Assembly: GCF_963678635.1 (NCBI RefSeq)
Contig: NC_087064.1
Coordinates: forward strand, 1,425,926-1,489,925
DNA: 64,000 bases
Reading direction: 5' to 3'
Origin: Symsagittifera roscoffensis
Lineage: Eukaryota > Xenacoelomorpha > Acoela > Convolutidae
The stretch's first letter is position 1. Each line of letters starts with the position of its first letter. Positions 1-11,178 of this stretch are shown here, one piece after another. The notes under the pieces are model-generated. The model was not told the DNA's origin, made no database searches, and was given only the letters and a program-made list of their open reading frames with translations. A program made the translations under genes and the position numbers.

Positions 1-779
1 GCTGCCACCACAATAGGTGGACTAGACTTCTTATTTTTCTTCGACTTTGTCGGCGTAGCTTCAAATTCTGCATGTTCCAGACTGGATGACACAAAGCGGA
101 CAGATGTCACGTGGACGTGGAAAGGTTTAACCTTGTGCAAAATTTTCTCAGAAACAATATCCCAAACAAAAATATCCAAATTTACAGATGTAACAAGGTA
201 CGTATTACACTCTGAAGATGCAATACAATCAACTCGACTTTGATGGCAGCTTTTGCTGGAGTAGCCAATTTTCCCCGAGTCATTTTTTATAATCAAGCTG
301 GCTGATGTTATTTGTCCGTTTTCATGCCCAAAATGGACTTGCGAATCATTGCTATGTATACATGTCACTGGTGAGACCGATTTTCCGTTCACGTGGTCAT
401 TTTGCATTTTGTAGTTCGTCTGTTGCTTCCCATTCAGTTGGGTCAAAAAACAAACAAAAACAAGGGTGCCTTCAGCCGTACCTATACACAGTAAGGGCCG
501 ACGTTGTGTCTTCTTCTTTGGAGTTGAAGGCGTCTCTATCTTGGCCTTCTTAGAAGGCGTTTGGGACACTGCATCTTCTTTCGTAACATCGATCGTCAAA
601 TTCACAACCCCGACAGCAGTTGGTGTTTTCACATATTCATAAACTGAGAATTGCCACTGAGGCTTCGTCCAGTTTGAGTCAGAGTAAACAGTAACAACAG
701 TGCCATCAGTCACTATAACATACTTGTCTATACTGAACACTTCAAAAGTTGAACTCTTAACAGCCGATACAGCTTTCAT
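1..779 (-). CDS. WD40-repeat protein, N-terminal part (WDR43/Utp5-like)
   Basis: An open frame of 259 codons runs without a stop from an ATG at 779 off the left window edge. The translated protein has WD40-type blades, for example LLCIGTAEGTLVFV near residue 96 and YLVTSVNLDIFVWDI near residue 194. Basic clusters (KKAK, TPKKKTQRR, KSKKNKK) look like nuclear or nucleolar localisation signals. The layout, with a first blade, a lysine-rich insert and then an LLxxGTAxG blade, resembles the N-terminus of WDR43 (yeast Utp5). That family is a component of the small-subunit processome (t-UTP) acting in pre-rRNA transcription and processing in the nucleolus. The family match is from memory and moderate; the WD40 fold is better supported. 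The start is chosen because a splice acceptor lies 10 nt upstream and no in-frame ATG precedes it in this exon. MRPL24 lies upstream on the same strand. Confidence 0.6.
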   Translation of the reverse strand, partial: MKAVSAVKSSTFEVFSIDKYVIVTDGTVVTVYSDSNWTKPQWQFSVYEYVKTPTAVGVVNLTIDVTKEDAVSQTPSKKAKIETPSTPKKKTQRRPLLCIGTAEGTLVFVCFLTQLNGKQQTNYKMQNDHVNGKSVSPVTCIHSNDSQVHFGHENGQITSASLIIKNDSGKIGYSSKSCHQSRVDCIASSECNTYLVTSVNLDIFVWDIVSEKILHKVKPFHVHVTSVRFVSSSLEHAEFEATPTKSKKNKKSSPPIVVA

Positions 780-789
780 CAACGGCAAT

Positions 790-800
790 CTGAAATGTAA
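790..800 (-). other. Splice acceptor before the WD40 gene start
   Basis: On the minus strand TTACATTTCAG ends at 790 and the exon starts at 789, only 10 nt before the ATG at 779. This is either the acceptor of a 5'UTR intron or a spliced-leader trans-splice site; sequence alone does not separate the two. Confidence 0.55.
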
Positions 801-2084
801 TTATATTCAGCATCATGTAATAACAAAAGCCATTTTAAACTTCGCTTTTACAGACAAAGAGTGACTCAGAATCATGTCAAAATCACTCAATCAAAACATT
901 AAAACCGCAATGAAATTTATGAATTGCAAAAAATTTCCTGTCACTAGAACACATTTTTGTTGAGCATTTTTTTGTGTCACTAAATTGATTTTTTGAGCTC
1001 TTCCAAATCACCCTATTTCGACCAAACTTTCTGCGCGGCAGGCAATTTTTAGAAAACAAACAGGCTAAAAAAACGTTTTTAGGCACTTTTTAGAAAATGT
1101 TGACCAAAAATCGCTTCTAACCGGCGCGCGCTCCCCCTCAAAATTAGTATATATTAGCGCCAAAGGCGCCTTTAGAAAATTTTTACGGTCAGTCAGTCAA
1201 AATACATTATAGTACAAAAGGGAACCCTTAAGTCAGCAAAGGGTCGGGTTGCTTCCTAAATCCTCTTCCTAAATTTTGCCTCCTAAATCCTCTACCGTGA
1301 TCAAAGACAATTGAAACATGAGTTGCAAGTTAAACAAACCATCAGATAAAATGTGGGCAGGGGCAGAATTAGGGGGGGGGGGGGGGGTGGGGTCATAACA
1401 TAACAAAAAAACTGTTCAAATCGGAACGAAACAAATGCTCCAGAAAATAGCTTACCTATCAAACAAAAAAATGGCGGTTTTAAAAAAAACTCTTTTGAAG
1501 AAAAAATTACAACCTGAAACGGTGAGATTCCTGAAATGATTCCTGTTAACTAAGTTAATTACGGGAAAAATGTCTAGCACCCGGTTGCAATAACCTTGCT
1601 TATCTTGAATGGCTTAAATATAAACAGAAACCTTTGAAAACTAGGCTGCTGAATTAGCGTAATAAATCATGTAAATTGCATTTGAAAAAAAAAAACGGAA
1701 ATGAGCCGGCGGAAAGTAGGACGAAAGCCGCAAATCTGACAAATCCTCATCATTTCTTTCTCATTACGTTCAGTTAAAAAATTTATTTAGTACCTACAAT
1801 GAACTACGAGGTAGTTTATGTGAAGTTTCAAAAAATTGAGCAGGTGAACGCTGCCTACACTTGAAATCAACTGCAATAGTATTCTGTAAGAAAAGTTGTT
1901 TACGGACAAAAATCTAGTTCCCGATTATAAGTACATTTGCTCTCGCAACTGAAAATAAGTCTGAGATTAGTCATTTGATGTTGGGACAACATTGGAACCA
2001 AAACTAGTCCCAAAATATCTTCAAAAGATAACATTCTTTCCATAATTTCACTATTAACATGCTTGATCAGCAATACAAAAAATT
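801..2084. other. Spacer between MRPL24 and the WD40 gene
   Basis: AT-rich DNA with no supportable gene. It should contain the MRPL24 3'UTR and poly(A) site: AATAAA occurs on the minus strand at 1783-1788, about 300 nt past the stop, a plausible but untested signal. A run of G interrupted by one T lies at about 1371-1391. If the acceptor at 790 serves a 5'UTR intron, that intron and the WD40 promoter must also lie here or upstream. Confidence 0.4.
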
Positions 2085-2324
2085 TCAATAAAACCAAGTG
2101 GGATGTTTCCGCTTTTTCAATTCAATTTCATCTTCTAGGCCATGGGCTTTCAGGACACTGTCCTCAAATGTATCCAATTCCATTTTGTATGTTTTCTCTT
2201 CGCACAATTCTTTAGGCGTGTCTTTGGAACTGTCTTCCTGGACCGGATTGCTTTCCACTTCTGGGTAAGGAATGATGCGACCAGTTGAGCGTGACACTCT
2301 CACTAACTCGCCGAGCTCGTTATA
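2085..2324 (-). CDS. MRPL24: MRPL24 (uL24m), last coding exon
   Basis: This is the C-terminal 79 codons and stop of mitochondrial ribosomal protein L24. The acceptor is TGCTTTAG ending at 2325, and the exon opens in phase 0 with YNELGELVRVSRSTGRIIP. It matches the conserved region after the KOW domain in animal MRPL24 (an RVRVS..SGRIIPKPE-type motif) and ends in the aromatic tail PTWFY, compared with VYWY in the human protein. With the exon at 10726-11163 it gives a 225-residue protein, close to the human 216. I join the exons because phase, donor and acceptor agree and the combined sequence follows the family end to end. The exon is separated from its partner by an unusually long intron full of repeats. 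Confidence 0.85.
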   Translation of the reverse strand, partial: YNELGELVRVSRSTGRIIPYPEVESNPVQEDSSKDTPKELCEEKTYKMELDTFEDSVLKAHGLEDEIELKKRKHPTWFY

Positions 2325-2743
2325 CTAAAGCATTTATAATCGCTAATTACCAATCGCGAAACCAAGGATATAACACAGTGGCGAAGGAGGGCTGCGCACC
2401 ACTTGCGATACAATTAGGGAGAAAATCGAAGAAAAAAAATCAAAAGCAGTAGAAAATTTCTGAAGGACAAAAAAAACAAGATGTATCAAAATGAATTAAG
2501 CCAGTTTTGAAAATAAAACATACCAAGTCAATAGTATTCGAACTTAGCATCGAAAGAAAGTTTAAACGCGGGAAAAAAGCCGAAAGTACCTGAGCACAAT
2601 CCGTTTAAGCCGAAACAAAATTCAACTCTGAAATACTGAACTAACGAGTTAACCATTCAAGAAGAAAGCTTTATGCGCGGCTCCTCGACGAGGCAACAAC
2701 AATAAAGAAAATTCTAAAGGACACTTAAACTTAAAAAAAAATG

Positions 2744-3134
2744 TCGGTTTAGTGGCATTATATTGCGTCATTTGATGACCGAATTTTTTTTGTGTACGTG
2801 TTTAGGTGCTTTAAGGAGGAGGGGGACTCAAACATTTGGCTCTTTTTCCTTCCCCCCCCCCACCTCACACGAGCGTCAATATTATGGTCTAACGAGTGGT
2901 TTTAAAAGGTTGATTATGAAGACCAAATATGTTTGTCATGTCCTAATTAGTCTGAATGTCAATTTTAATGACAAACGGACAATGTGGACATTAATTTTGA
3001 TTATAAAAATTGGCAGGTGGGGGGGGGAGGAAAAAGAGCCAAATGTTTGAGTCCCCCTCCTCCTTAAAGCACCTAAACACGTACACAAAAAAAATTCGGT
3101 CATCAAATGACGCAATATAATGCCACTAAACCGA
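2744..3134. repeat. Foldback (MITE-like) element with ~120 bp inverted arms
   Basis: Arms of about 120 bp (2744-2867 and 3015-3134) are near-perfect inverted copies beginning TCGGTTTAGTGGCATTATAT at the outer edge. They enclose about 150 bp of AT-rich DNA. A pyrimidine/purine run (CTCTTTTTCCT followed by a C run, and its complement) sits at the inner end of each arm. There is no coding capacity, which fits a non-autonomous DNA transposon or foldback element. No clear target-site duplication is seen, so the superfamily is open. The near identity of the arms suggests a fairly recent copy. Confidence 0.7.
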
Positions 3135-3360
3135 TAAAACACAGGCCGAAATCATTGTGGCAAAATAAAACTTTTAAGCAAAAAAACGGAAGAACATACG
3201 AAGCCAAGGTTATTAAAATTACAAACAGCAGAAGTAAACCAAAACACTCAAAGCAACTGCAATTTAGATTGCGTATAACGAAAACACAATTCCACGACAT
3301 GGAAACGAAGCCGAAAAAACATAAGCCGACAAATAATAAGCAGATTTTTTAAAAACGAAA

Positions 3361-3425
3361 TACTCCTGTTACATTCGAACCCAGAGCCTTTGCCGTCCCA
3401 AGCATACTCGCTACCCAGGGTTGGC
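3361..3425 (-). repeat. tRNA-derived SINE-like relic
   Basis: Read on the minus strand the segment carries a B-box-like GGGTTCGAAT and upstream TAGCGAGTATGC resembling an A box, about 35 bp apart. The arms do not fold into a proper tRNA cloverleaf, so I read it as the head of a decayed tRNA-derived SINE rather than a tRNA gene. Two similar relics lie at 6420-6490 and 9785-9860 on the same strand. Confidence 0.4.
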
Positions 3426-5159
3426 AAAATGTAAGTTAAAAACAAAAATAACAAACTAACTGTTATTTATCGAAAAAAAAACATGTTATTTTTGTTAAAT
3501 TGTTAATTAAATTAACATATCAACAAGAGTTGACTTTCTTGAACAGAAACGCCAAATTTCCGGCTTTCTCAACGCCGAGTTGAGCACAAAGCTTCCCATG
3601 CGTCAGGAGAGATTTTTCGCTCTGTAGTTTGTCAAGTGAAAGTGCAATTGGTTTGAAAATATTTTTTTCATCCGTTCGGGATTCGCTACAATCGTTTCGG
3701 AACAAGCATGCAGTATAGTTGCGTTGTGTTTTTCTAAGAATTACTCATATTTCTATTGTGCTGGAGACGGAAGAAAATGAATGCAAAAGCGAGAATTTAT
3801 GCAGATGAGAAAAGCAAAAAGAACAGTACCACTGAACCGAAAATTAGAAAATTCGTTAACTTGATTGGCTGCAACACTTCACATAGAGCATGGCAAGCTA
3901 TACGGAACAAATCGAGTCAACCAATCAATCCACTGTCTTAAAAAACATGATTAAAAAATGGAAAAACCTAGATCTTACAAAAATTGCAAACGTTGTCCTG
4001 AAGTGGCTTTGCCGTTTACTTTGCGAAAAATGATTGCACGTATTCATTTAGCATTGGAACAAAAAACTTATAAAGAAGACAACAGAAGTTCAAATTTCGG
4101 ATTCAGGCTCCAGTAAGTGTACACATACATGAAAAAATGTTTTTACACTGTAAACAGCAGAAATTGAGGCCGCTAAGCCGATCTACTAGAAGCCGAAACT
4201 TTTTGAGTCTAATGAACATTTCACGCGAAAACAAGAAAGAAAGAAAATATTCAAAACAGGAGGCGTTTCACAAGCAATTAAGTAGAAAGGCACGTGCATT
4301 TAGATAAAACGGCCAGCACGACATGATTGAGTAAGTGCCTTTCGGCCAAATACCAATAACATGTTCAGCTGATTATGGCAAAAAATTTTAAGACTTTTGA
4401 AGCAGAAAAATTTTGTTCCGTCGAACAACCATCCGAATCACAACAATCAGCAAAAACTTCTATTAAAAAATTCAAAAACCTTGTCTTGTGTTATTGTAAC
4501 AAATAAACAAATTGAGAAACCTCATGGAAATCCAGTTAAATTTACATTCGTCCACTTATCCATATTTTGGTAAGAAAACATTTTAATTGCCAAATGAAAT
4601 CACAAATTCATTTCACACGTGTAGGTTATGTTCATATTTTAAAAATCAATGAATAAAACATAAAAAATAGCCAAGAGACAGTTGAAACGAGTCATTACTG
4701 ACTTGTTTTCTGAAAAAATCTCAACTTTAGAATTTCAAGGAAAAAATAGATGCCCTTAAAGCTCTTTGAATTTCTAGAACAATGTAGCATTGACACTTCT
4801 AACATAAAAATTAACCTAATTTGAGAAAACTGAATCAATCAGTAAATTTTTATTTCGCTAGAAAATCTGAAAATTAAATCCCATCTTCGAAATTAGAAAT
4901 CGATCTTATTTTTCGTGGCTTCTACACTTTTGCTGTTCGATAGTGGAATTTGATTTGTTTCTAACGAAGGAAATGAACAGAACTTGAAAAGAAATCAAAA
5001 CTCAAACAGCAAAAAATTAGATTCAAGCCTAATCAATTTCACTTCTTTTAAAAAAAACTAAAAAATCATAGCGACCTATATCAGAGTATGAACTACGTTC
5101 ATTGACTCTTAACAAAGCCAAAAAACTTTCAACCGTTTTTTCTCGACAATAGTACAACT

Positions 5160-5216
5160 TTTTAGAAAACTTTCAATGTCGTTTAAACTTTTAGAAAACT
5201 TTCAATGTCGTTTAAA
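5160..5216. repeat. 28-bp tandem duplication
   Basis: Two identical 28-bp copies (5160-5187 and 5189-5216) begin TTTTAGAAAACTTTCAATGT and are separated by one base. They look like simple replication slippage in intron DNA. Confidence 0.85.
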
Positions 5217-5849
5217 TCACGACCGAAAGGTATTGAAATAGTATATCACACCGCCCATTCCGATGATGTTTTGTGGTACTTCTTTTTGCTTGAAACACCA
5301 AAAAAAAAACACCTGAAGTTCCTCTCAATTTTCAATAGTCAGAAGAAATCTCAATCCCAGAAACTATTTATTTGCCAAGTAACCCCAATCACTTACTTGC
5401 AGTGGAACCTCAAGTAAACGTAAGTAAAACCAAAAAATTTTAAAGAACTATGTCGACGAAAATAGGGCTGATAAAAAACTAAACATTTTTTACAGAAGTT
5501 GCAATCGAAATAACTCCAAGGAACAAACTTACTTATTTGATATATCTCCATGCACAACAGTTCAACTTATTCATTTGAGCGCGCGCTAAAAGAAAGCACC
5601 GGAAAGGAACATGGCCGCAAGATAAGTTCGCTGGTTGAAAAGATAATTGAAGGGAAAAAATCTAGTACCCGATCATAAAGCATACCAGCTCGTAATCTAT
5701 ACAGTCCTAGCAAAATGAACTAAGAGACAAAGCGACCCTTTACGCTTCTTTCGATGCCAAAGCAATATAAAATTGCAAACAAACTGACAATGAATTAGTC
5801 TGACTGAAAAAAAAAAACAGAAAAATAACCATTTTTCAAAAATTTCCCC

Positions 5850-6060
5850 TCCAACATTTTAGCGAAAGAAAGCAAATTTGACCAGAAATGTTTTTTGCTT
5901 AAAATGATAAGTGAAATCCCGTATGCCGCAGATATATGCATTTCAGGGCCTGAAACGCACACATCTGCAGTTCTCAGTACTTCTCCCATAATTTTCATCA
6001 AAAAAGCGATTTCTATCATCTCAAATTTTCTACTCGAATCAGGAAAACACGACCAGCGAC
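5850..6060. repeat. Degenerate inverted repeat
   Basis: The stretch is roughly symmetrical around 5950. GCAGATATATGCATTTCAGG on the left matches the reverse complement of the segment ending in CACATCTGC at 17 of 20 positions, with weaker symmetry continuing outward for about 80 bp on each side. It is probably an old foldback or MITE copy. The edges are uncertain. Confidence 0.5.
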
Positions 6061-6419
6061 GCAATCGCCAGCGAGAAAAAAAGCATTCAGAAACTTTTAT
6101 TGAGCGTCAACTATGTCCGCAACTATGTCTTTCCCCCTTCGAAAATGTTAAAAATTAATTTTTCTTGTCGATAAAACAGAAGTCGAACAAATTTAGATCG
6201 ATCAAAGGTTTCAAGCTAACGAAAAAGAACAAAACGAAAAGAAATTTTGCAACGCCAGAGTTGGTGATATTACAAATAAAGGAAATGAATCAAAAACGCT
6301 TTCAAATATAATGAAGCTGATTACTATACAAAAAAATCTACCATTTCCAACTAAGACGACAAACCATAAGCAGACAATATAGGCCGATAATTTTTTGAAA
6401 TCGAAAATTTTCAATTAAA

Positions 6420-6490
6420 ATCAGGTCCTGTTCTGATTCGAACCTCGGCCCGTAGCATCCTCAGTCGACTTAATGTGCTGAAGCTGAGAA
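6420..6490 (-). repeat. tRNA-derived SINE-like relic
   Basis: The minus strand has a canonical B box GAGGTTCGAATC at the downstream end. The AAGCAGA-containing flank on the plus-strand side resembles that of the 3361-3425 copy, suggesting the same SINE family. No functional cloverleaf is visible. Confidence 0.4.
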
Positions 6491-6738
6491 ACTTGAAGTG
6501 TATATTCCGATTTAGTAACGCTAGCTAATTGCAAGCATATTGAACAAATAGCGTGTCACGTACTTCCGGCGCTTCAATCAGATTGCTGAAGGTAAAAATT
6601 GCTTGCATATAAAATATATGCAAAAACTAAAATGCAACCGTAAAAACAGACAGGGCAGCCAAGTTGGACAGGGCGCCCAAACAAAACAGCTGAAGTTCAA
6701 ATCCATCAAAATCATACAAAATCAACACAAATTCGGTG

Positions 6739-6890
6739 GTATATAAACCAGCCGAAAATGCGCGATTGTTATATAATAGTTATGCAACAATTATATAACA
6801 GAAACGAAAGTTATGCAAACTTTTTGGTTTCAAATGACGTAACTTTTCGGATGGTTTATATACTCTGCGCATTTTCGGTTGGTTTATACT
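6739..6890. repeat. Short inverted repeat with 22-bp arms
   Basis: TATAAACCAGCCGAAAATGCGC near 6742 is matched by an inverted copy ending at about 6888 with one difference. They enclose about 100 bp that itself holds GTTATATAA/TTATATAAC symmetry. It could be a small MITE. No target-site duplication was identified. Confidence 0.55.
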
Positions 6891-7000
6891 TCGGCTGGTT
6901 TATTCACACTCACAAAATTCAATGTCAAAATTCAGCCGAAAAGAGAAAATTGTGTTTACTAATTATGAATAGAAAAAAAACTGGAAATAATGCAAACGGA

Positions 7001-9285
7001 ACACAGAACTTGAAAGAGATCCCAACCGGAGCAGAAAAATCAACAACGAGAACGTAGATGCTTCAGACTTAACGAATGCGCGACGACTAGAGGGGGCGGT
7101 CGAAGCAAAGCAAGAGAGGTGGCCGAAGACATTATAGCCAGAAGGGGGACATGACATAACTCATTCAGTCAAAGGAGGAACTTGAAACAGACCTCAAACA
7201 ATTAAAAAACTGGAAAGAGCCGAGACAACGACAATAAATCTAGATGGAACACTTTTCTGGGTGAAAAGCAAAAGATGGATCTCAAAAGGAAAACACCCAA
7301 AGATAAATGGGGATAAAACAGTGGCTGGGCCCAGTCAAAGACGTACCAACTAAGCTTAAAGACCTAAAAAGGTCCAATCTCCAAAACAACTCGGCTTCAG
7401 ATCTTATTATTAAATCAAGAAAACCCTAAAATGGTTGACAGAATACAACTGCACTTTCCATATTAAACAAAAACTTTTGAATAAATCTCATTTGCAAAAT
7501 CATTAAAATCAATAAAAAAGATCGTTTAACTTCATTCTGAATTTCATATGCCCGAAATTATATCATTGGCTGCTATCAACAATTTAACCCATCAAAATTA
7601 AGTTTAAAATATCAGAATTCTCTTTTAGTTTGATTTCAAAATATCATGAAAACGTCACTTCCGAAAACCTAAAAAAACTGACCTATAACATAAGAATGGA
7701 GGCCACATCTGCAACTGCTGCTAGTAAAATGACATCACCCCACCAAAGGTCGACCATTTCTTTTTTTTTTTAAGTTCAACGCTAAGTTTTTTTAAACCGA
7801 AAAAAAAATGCCATATCTTGGAAAACAAAATGCGTTGAGTCGCCATAACGAGTCCAGATATGAAACTCCTGAGAGTACATTGAGAGCATGCCAGTCTTGA
7901 CAATGTCAAACTTCGATTTTTTTGAATCTTAAATTATGAAAACTTTTGCCAAGCACAAAAAAGGCATATCTCGAGGATTTGAGCAGTCAAAAAAGGAGGC
8001 GAGATTTGCAATCTCTGAGAGTACTGTTGGACATCTCGAAACTATAACCTTCTGATTCAATGTTTTAACATTTCGAAAAAATTTTAAAATGTCATATCTC
8101 GGAATCTTATATCTTTGCAGCCACCTTGTAGCACCAACCTATAGGGTTGTTAAGTTTGATTTTTGGTGAACTTTTTTAATTTCCAGTTTTTGACAACTGT
8201 GAAACATAGAACTTGAAAGAGGTCCCAACACGGACAAAAAAATCTGCAAAAGAGAATGTAGACGCTTCAGACTAAACAAATGCGCAAGGGCTAGAGGGGG
8301 CGGTTGAAGCAAAGCAAGGCAAACCCTTACCTGGATGAAAATCGAAAGATGGATCTAAAAAGGACAACACCCAAGATAAATGGGAATCAAAAAGTGGTTG
8401 GACCCAGTCAAATAAGTACCAACAAGGCTTAAAAACATAGAAGGGTCCGATCTCCAAAACTACTCGGTTTCAGATCTTATTTTTAAATCAAGAAAACCCT
8501 ACAACGGCTGACAGAATACAACCGCACTTTCCATATTAAGCAAAACTATTGAAAGAATCTCATTTACGAAAAACACTTACCTCATTAAAAAGATTCCTGT
8601 TTAAGTTTGTTCTGTATTTTCATATGCCCGAAAGTATATCATTGGCTGCTATCAACAATTTAATACAGCATAATTAATTTTAAACATCAGACTTCTCTCA
8701 GTTTATTTTAAACATTCAAAATATCATGAAAACGTCACTTCCGAAAACCTAAAAACAATTTGACCTATAACATAGGAATGGACGCAAAAACTGCAAGTGC
8801 TGGTAGTAAATTAACATCACCCCACTATAGGGTTGACCATTTTAGTTTTTTTTTAAATGAAAATTTTTATATCGGAAAAAATGCCATATCTTGCAAAATG
8901 AAATGCGTTGAGTCGCCATAATTGGAGTCCAGATATGAAACTCCTGAGAGTACATTGAGAGCATACCAGTCTTGACAATGTCAGATTTCAATTTTTCTAT
9001 ATCTTAAACTTACGAAAAATTTTGACGAGCATCAAAAACCGGCATATCTCGAAAGATTTGAGCAGTCAAATTTGGAGGCAAGATCTGCTCTGAGTGTACT
9101 GTAGGACATCTCAAAATTATATCAGTATGATTCGAATTTTTAATATTTCGAAAATTTTGAAAATGTCATATCTGGGAAGCTCATATTTTTACAACCACCT
9201 GTGCTTACCCTTCTAGCACCGAGCTATAGGGTTGCAAAGTTTCATTTTGGTGAGGTTATTTAGTTTTCAGTTTTTGACAACTGGA
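7001..9285. repeat. Direct duplication of a 1.1-1.2 kb unit
   Basis: Unit 1 (about 7001-8200) and unit 2 (about 8201-9285) are diverged direct repeats. Shared anchors include AACTTGAAAGAG (7007 and 8210), CTAGAGGGGGCGGT, ATATCATTGGCTGCTATCAA and GAAACTCCTGAGAGTACATT. The second half of each unit shows a further degenerate period of roughly 120-160 bp, marked by variants of GTCATATCTCG (near 7812, 7965, 8092, 8884, 9042, 9165) and of TATAGGGTTG. A tail to about 9560 adds two more weak copies (near 9303 and 9437). The unit encodes nothing I can recognise. It may be an old satellite-like block or a duplicated non-autonomous element. Confidence 0.7.
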
Positions 9286-9784
9286 AAATCATAAAAAAAC
9301 GTCATATCTCAAAAACTAAAAACATTTGATTAGTCACATTTAGAGGCTATACATGCAACTAGTAAGATTAAAGTGACAGCGCCCAATAACAGGGTTGGGA
9401 GTTTCACTCTTCCGATTATTTTGAAATAATCTTAAAAATTGTCGTATCTCGTTAAGTAAAAGAAGTTGGGTATTCAAATTAGGAGGCCAAACTCGCAGCC
9501 CCTGTGGAAGCCCTGACAGCATCCCACTATTGGGTTGCTAATTTCAAACTTTGTGATATAAACATCGCAAAAAAATAATCATTACAATAAACGATATAGC
9601 TTACGCTTGAAAATTTTTTTTCGTTATACATGCTATAATACTCTGAAAAAACTTAAATATGGCAAAAAAGTGAAGCTCGTGTTCAAATATATACAAAGAA
9701 GCGAAGCTTTGCAAACACTAGCGACAACACGACAAAAAGCAGCTCTTAAAAGGCAATTAGAAATCAACCTCGAATTCGTAGAAT

Positions 9785-9860
9785 TACTGCTACGTCTGAG
9801 ATTCGAACCTGCGACAGAGATTCAGAACCTAAAAAATTAACCATTCAGCCACGGACACTT
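9785..9860 (-). repeat. tRNA-derived SINE-like relic
   Basis: On the minus strand an A-box-like TGGCTGAATGGTTA is followed about 30 bp later by the B box GCAGGTTCGAATC. This pol III promoter layout is the best of the three relics. The acceptor and T arms do not pair, so it is not a functional tRNA gene. Confidence 0.45.
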
Positions 9861-10725
9861 AATAGGTACCAAACACTAGCCGCAAACAACGCAGATAACA
9901 GATGCTATGCAATTTCCAATGCTACAGTGAAATTTCCAAATAAGTGAACACTTAATGACCACATATTTGCGAGTTAGGTTAGAAAAAAAGAAGGTTCGCA
10001 ATAATACACTACGCTCATCGCTAGCATAAAAAGACAAATTAATTGACCAGAAGAAATTTAATTAGCAATAACTAGAAGTATCAACCCCCATTTTTGATCG
10101 TACTCGCTGATGTTTTGAAAGAAAACAAGTCGTTAGTTTTTCGGAGCAACTAAAAATTCAAATTATTGAGAAGCAATATTTTAGCTAGGCACTACATACA
10201 AATTCCAACCTAAACAAAAAAATATTGAAAAAAGGGTTAGTTGTTGTAGTGGTTTTACAGAAATGCTGAAGGGCTGATTGATCCGTCGTTATTCGTCAAA
10301 GCATTGTCCAGTTATTACGAGTTTTGACAATCGCAAAATAATTGTCATGAGCAAAAGTTTCGCTCAGTAAATTTTTCTTCACAGATTTTCTGAGTTTTTT
10401 TATTCTATTTGTGAATCGTATCATTTCTAACCTTTGTAAAATTTTCTAACCGATTTATGATTCGACATGTTTTGAACACCAATTCGTTTCGCGCTTTTCG
10501 GAGATCAATTGATTTTAAGAATCAAGGAATTGCAATTTATGTAAGCCCCGTGTGGATCAAAATGTATCGTAGAAATCGCCAAACAGACCCTGCTCAGTTG
10601 TGGAAATACAAAATGTATCAAAAATTCAACTTCTGAATTGACTGTGGATGTGACTCGCGATTGGTTCCCCGAAAAGTAGGTTCCTAAATAAACATTTTCT
10701 TTTTAATTACTATTAAATCTAGTAC

Positions 10726-11163
10726 CTTGAAATCAACAGGAGTTGGTTCTTTCAGCTCTGGATCCAAAAGACTGACATGTTGCATCAGAAGCGGTTCCTC
10801 TATTTTGTTCCATTGTGTTTGGGCGCCCAAATTTAGCTGCTCCCATTTGCAGTTTTTACCCGCTACGAAAACTTTCGACTCTTTCTGTAGAACCTGCGCA
10901 ACTACCCCTCTTTTGCCCTTGTCTTTGCCATAATGAATATAAACATAATCTCCTTTGAACAAGTATTGAACGGGAATAATTGGTCTAGCCAAACGCTTAG
11001 GCCAATTTCCTAAAACATTTCTGGTAATATCCATATGGGTTCCTGGTTCATATTCAGTTTCTTCGTATGAAGGATGCTTTGGATGCTTGATCATCTCCTT
11101 GGGAACCCTGACACTGCGCACAGCTGATGAAGAAAACAACCGATAATTTCGCAAATAATTCAT
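10726..11163 (-). CDS. MRPL24: MRPL24 (uL24m), first coding exon
   Basis: This is the N-terminal 146 codons of mitochondrial ribosomal protein L24, a component of the mitoribosome large subunit that contacts rRNA through its KOW domain. The first ~20 residues (NYLRNYRLFSSSAVRSVRV) are basic and serine-rich with no acidic residues, as expected of a mitochondrial targeting peptide. The KOW motif is clear at about residues 70-88 (GDYVYIHYGKDKGKRGVV), followed by VFVAGKNCKWE and the conserved PLL..HVSLLDP segment. The exon ends in phase 0 at a GTACTA donor and continues at 2324. The ATG is chosen because a splice acceptor lies 2 nt upstream. An LTR element begins 40 bp upstream of this ATG in the divergent direction. 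Confidence 0.93.
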
Positions 11164-11165
11164 AT

Positions 11166-11178
11166 CTGAAAAATATAA
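11166..11178 (-). other. Splice acceptor 2 nt before the MRPL24 start
   Basis: Minus-strand TTATATTTTTCAG ends at 11166, leaving only AT before the ATG at 11163. Such a short leader is typical of spliced-leader trans-splicing. If it is a cis acceptor, its donor would have to lie in or beyond the LTR element that starts at 11204. Confidence 0.6.

Larger units (their letters stand above)
2325..10725 (-). other. MRPL24 intron, 8.4 kb
   Basis: The donor is GTACTA, reading down from 10725 on the minus strand, and the acceptor ends in TTTAG at 2325. The region is AT-rich and I find no gene in it. Its content is repeats, listed separately: a foldback element (2744-3134), tRNA-like relics (3361-3425, 6420-6490, 9785-9860), a short tandem duplication (5160-5216), inverted repeats (about 5850-6060 and 6739-6890) and a large direct duplication (7001-9285) with a degenerate tail. 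I see nothing definable in 3430-5150 and 9870-10720. Confidence 0.75.

Noticed and set aside
305-553. Plus-strand 82-codon ORF
   Set aside because: Shadow of the minus-strand WD40 coding exon, which explains the open frame.
5895-6158. Small ORF on the plus strand with a look-alike on the minus strand (5795-6064)
   Set aside because: The two resemble each other because the DNA is a degenerate inverted repeat; there is no sign of coding.
9607-9840. 77-codon ORF in the MRPL24 intron
   Set aside because: It runs into the tRNA-like relic and has no homology or start context I can support.
9785-9860. tRNA gene
   Set aside because: A and B boxes are present but acceptor and T arms do not pair; kept only as a SINE-like relic.
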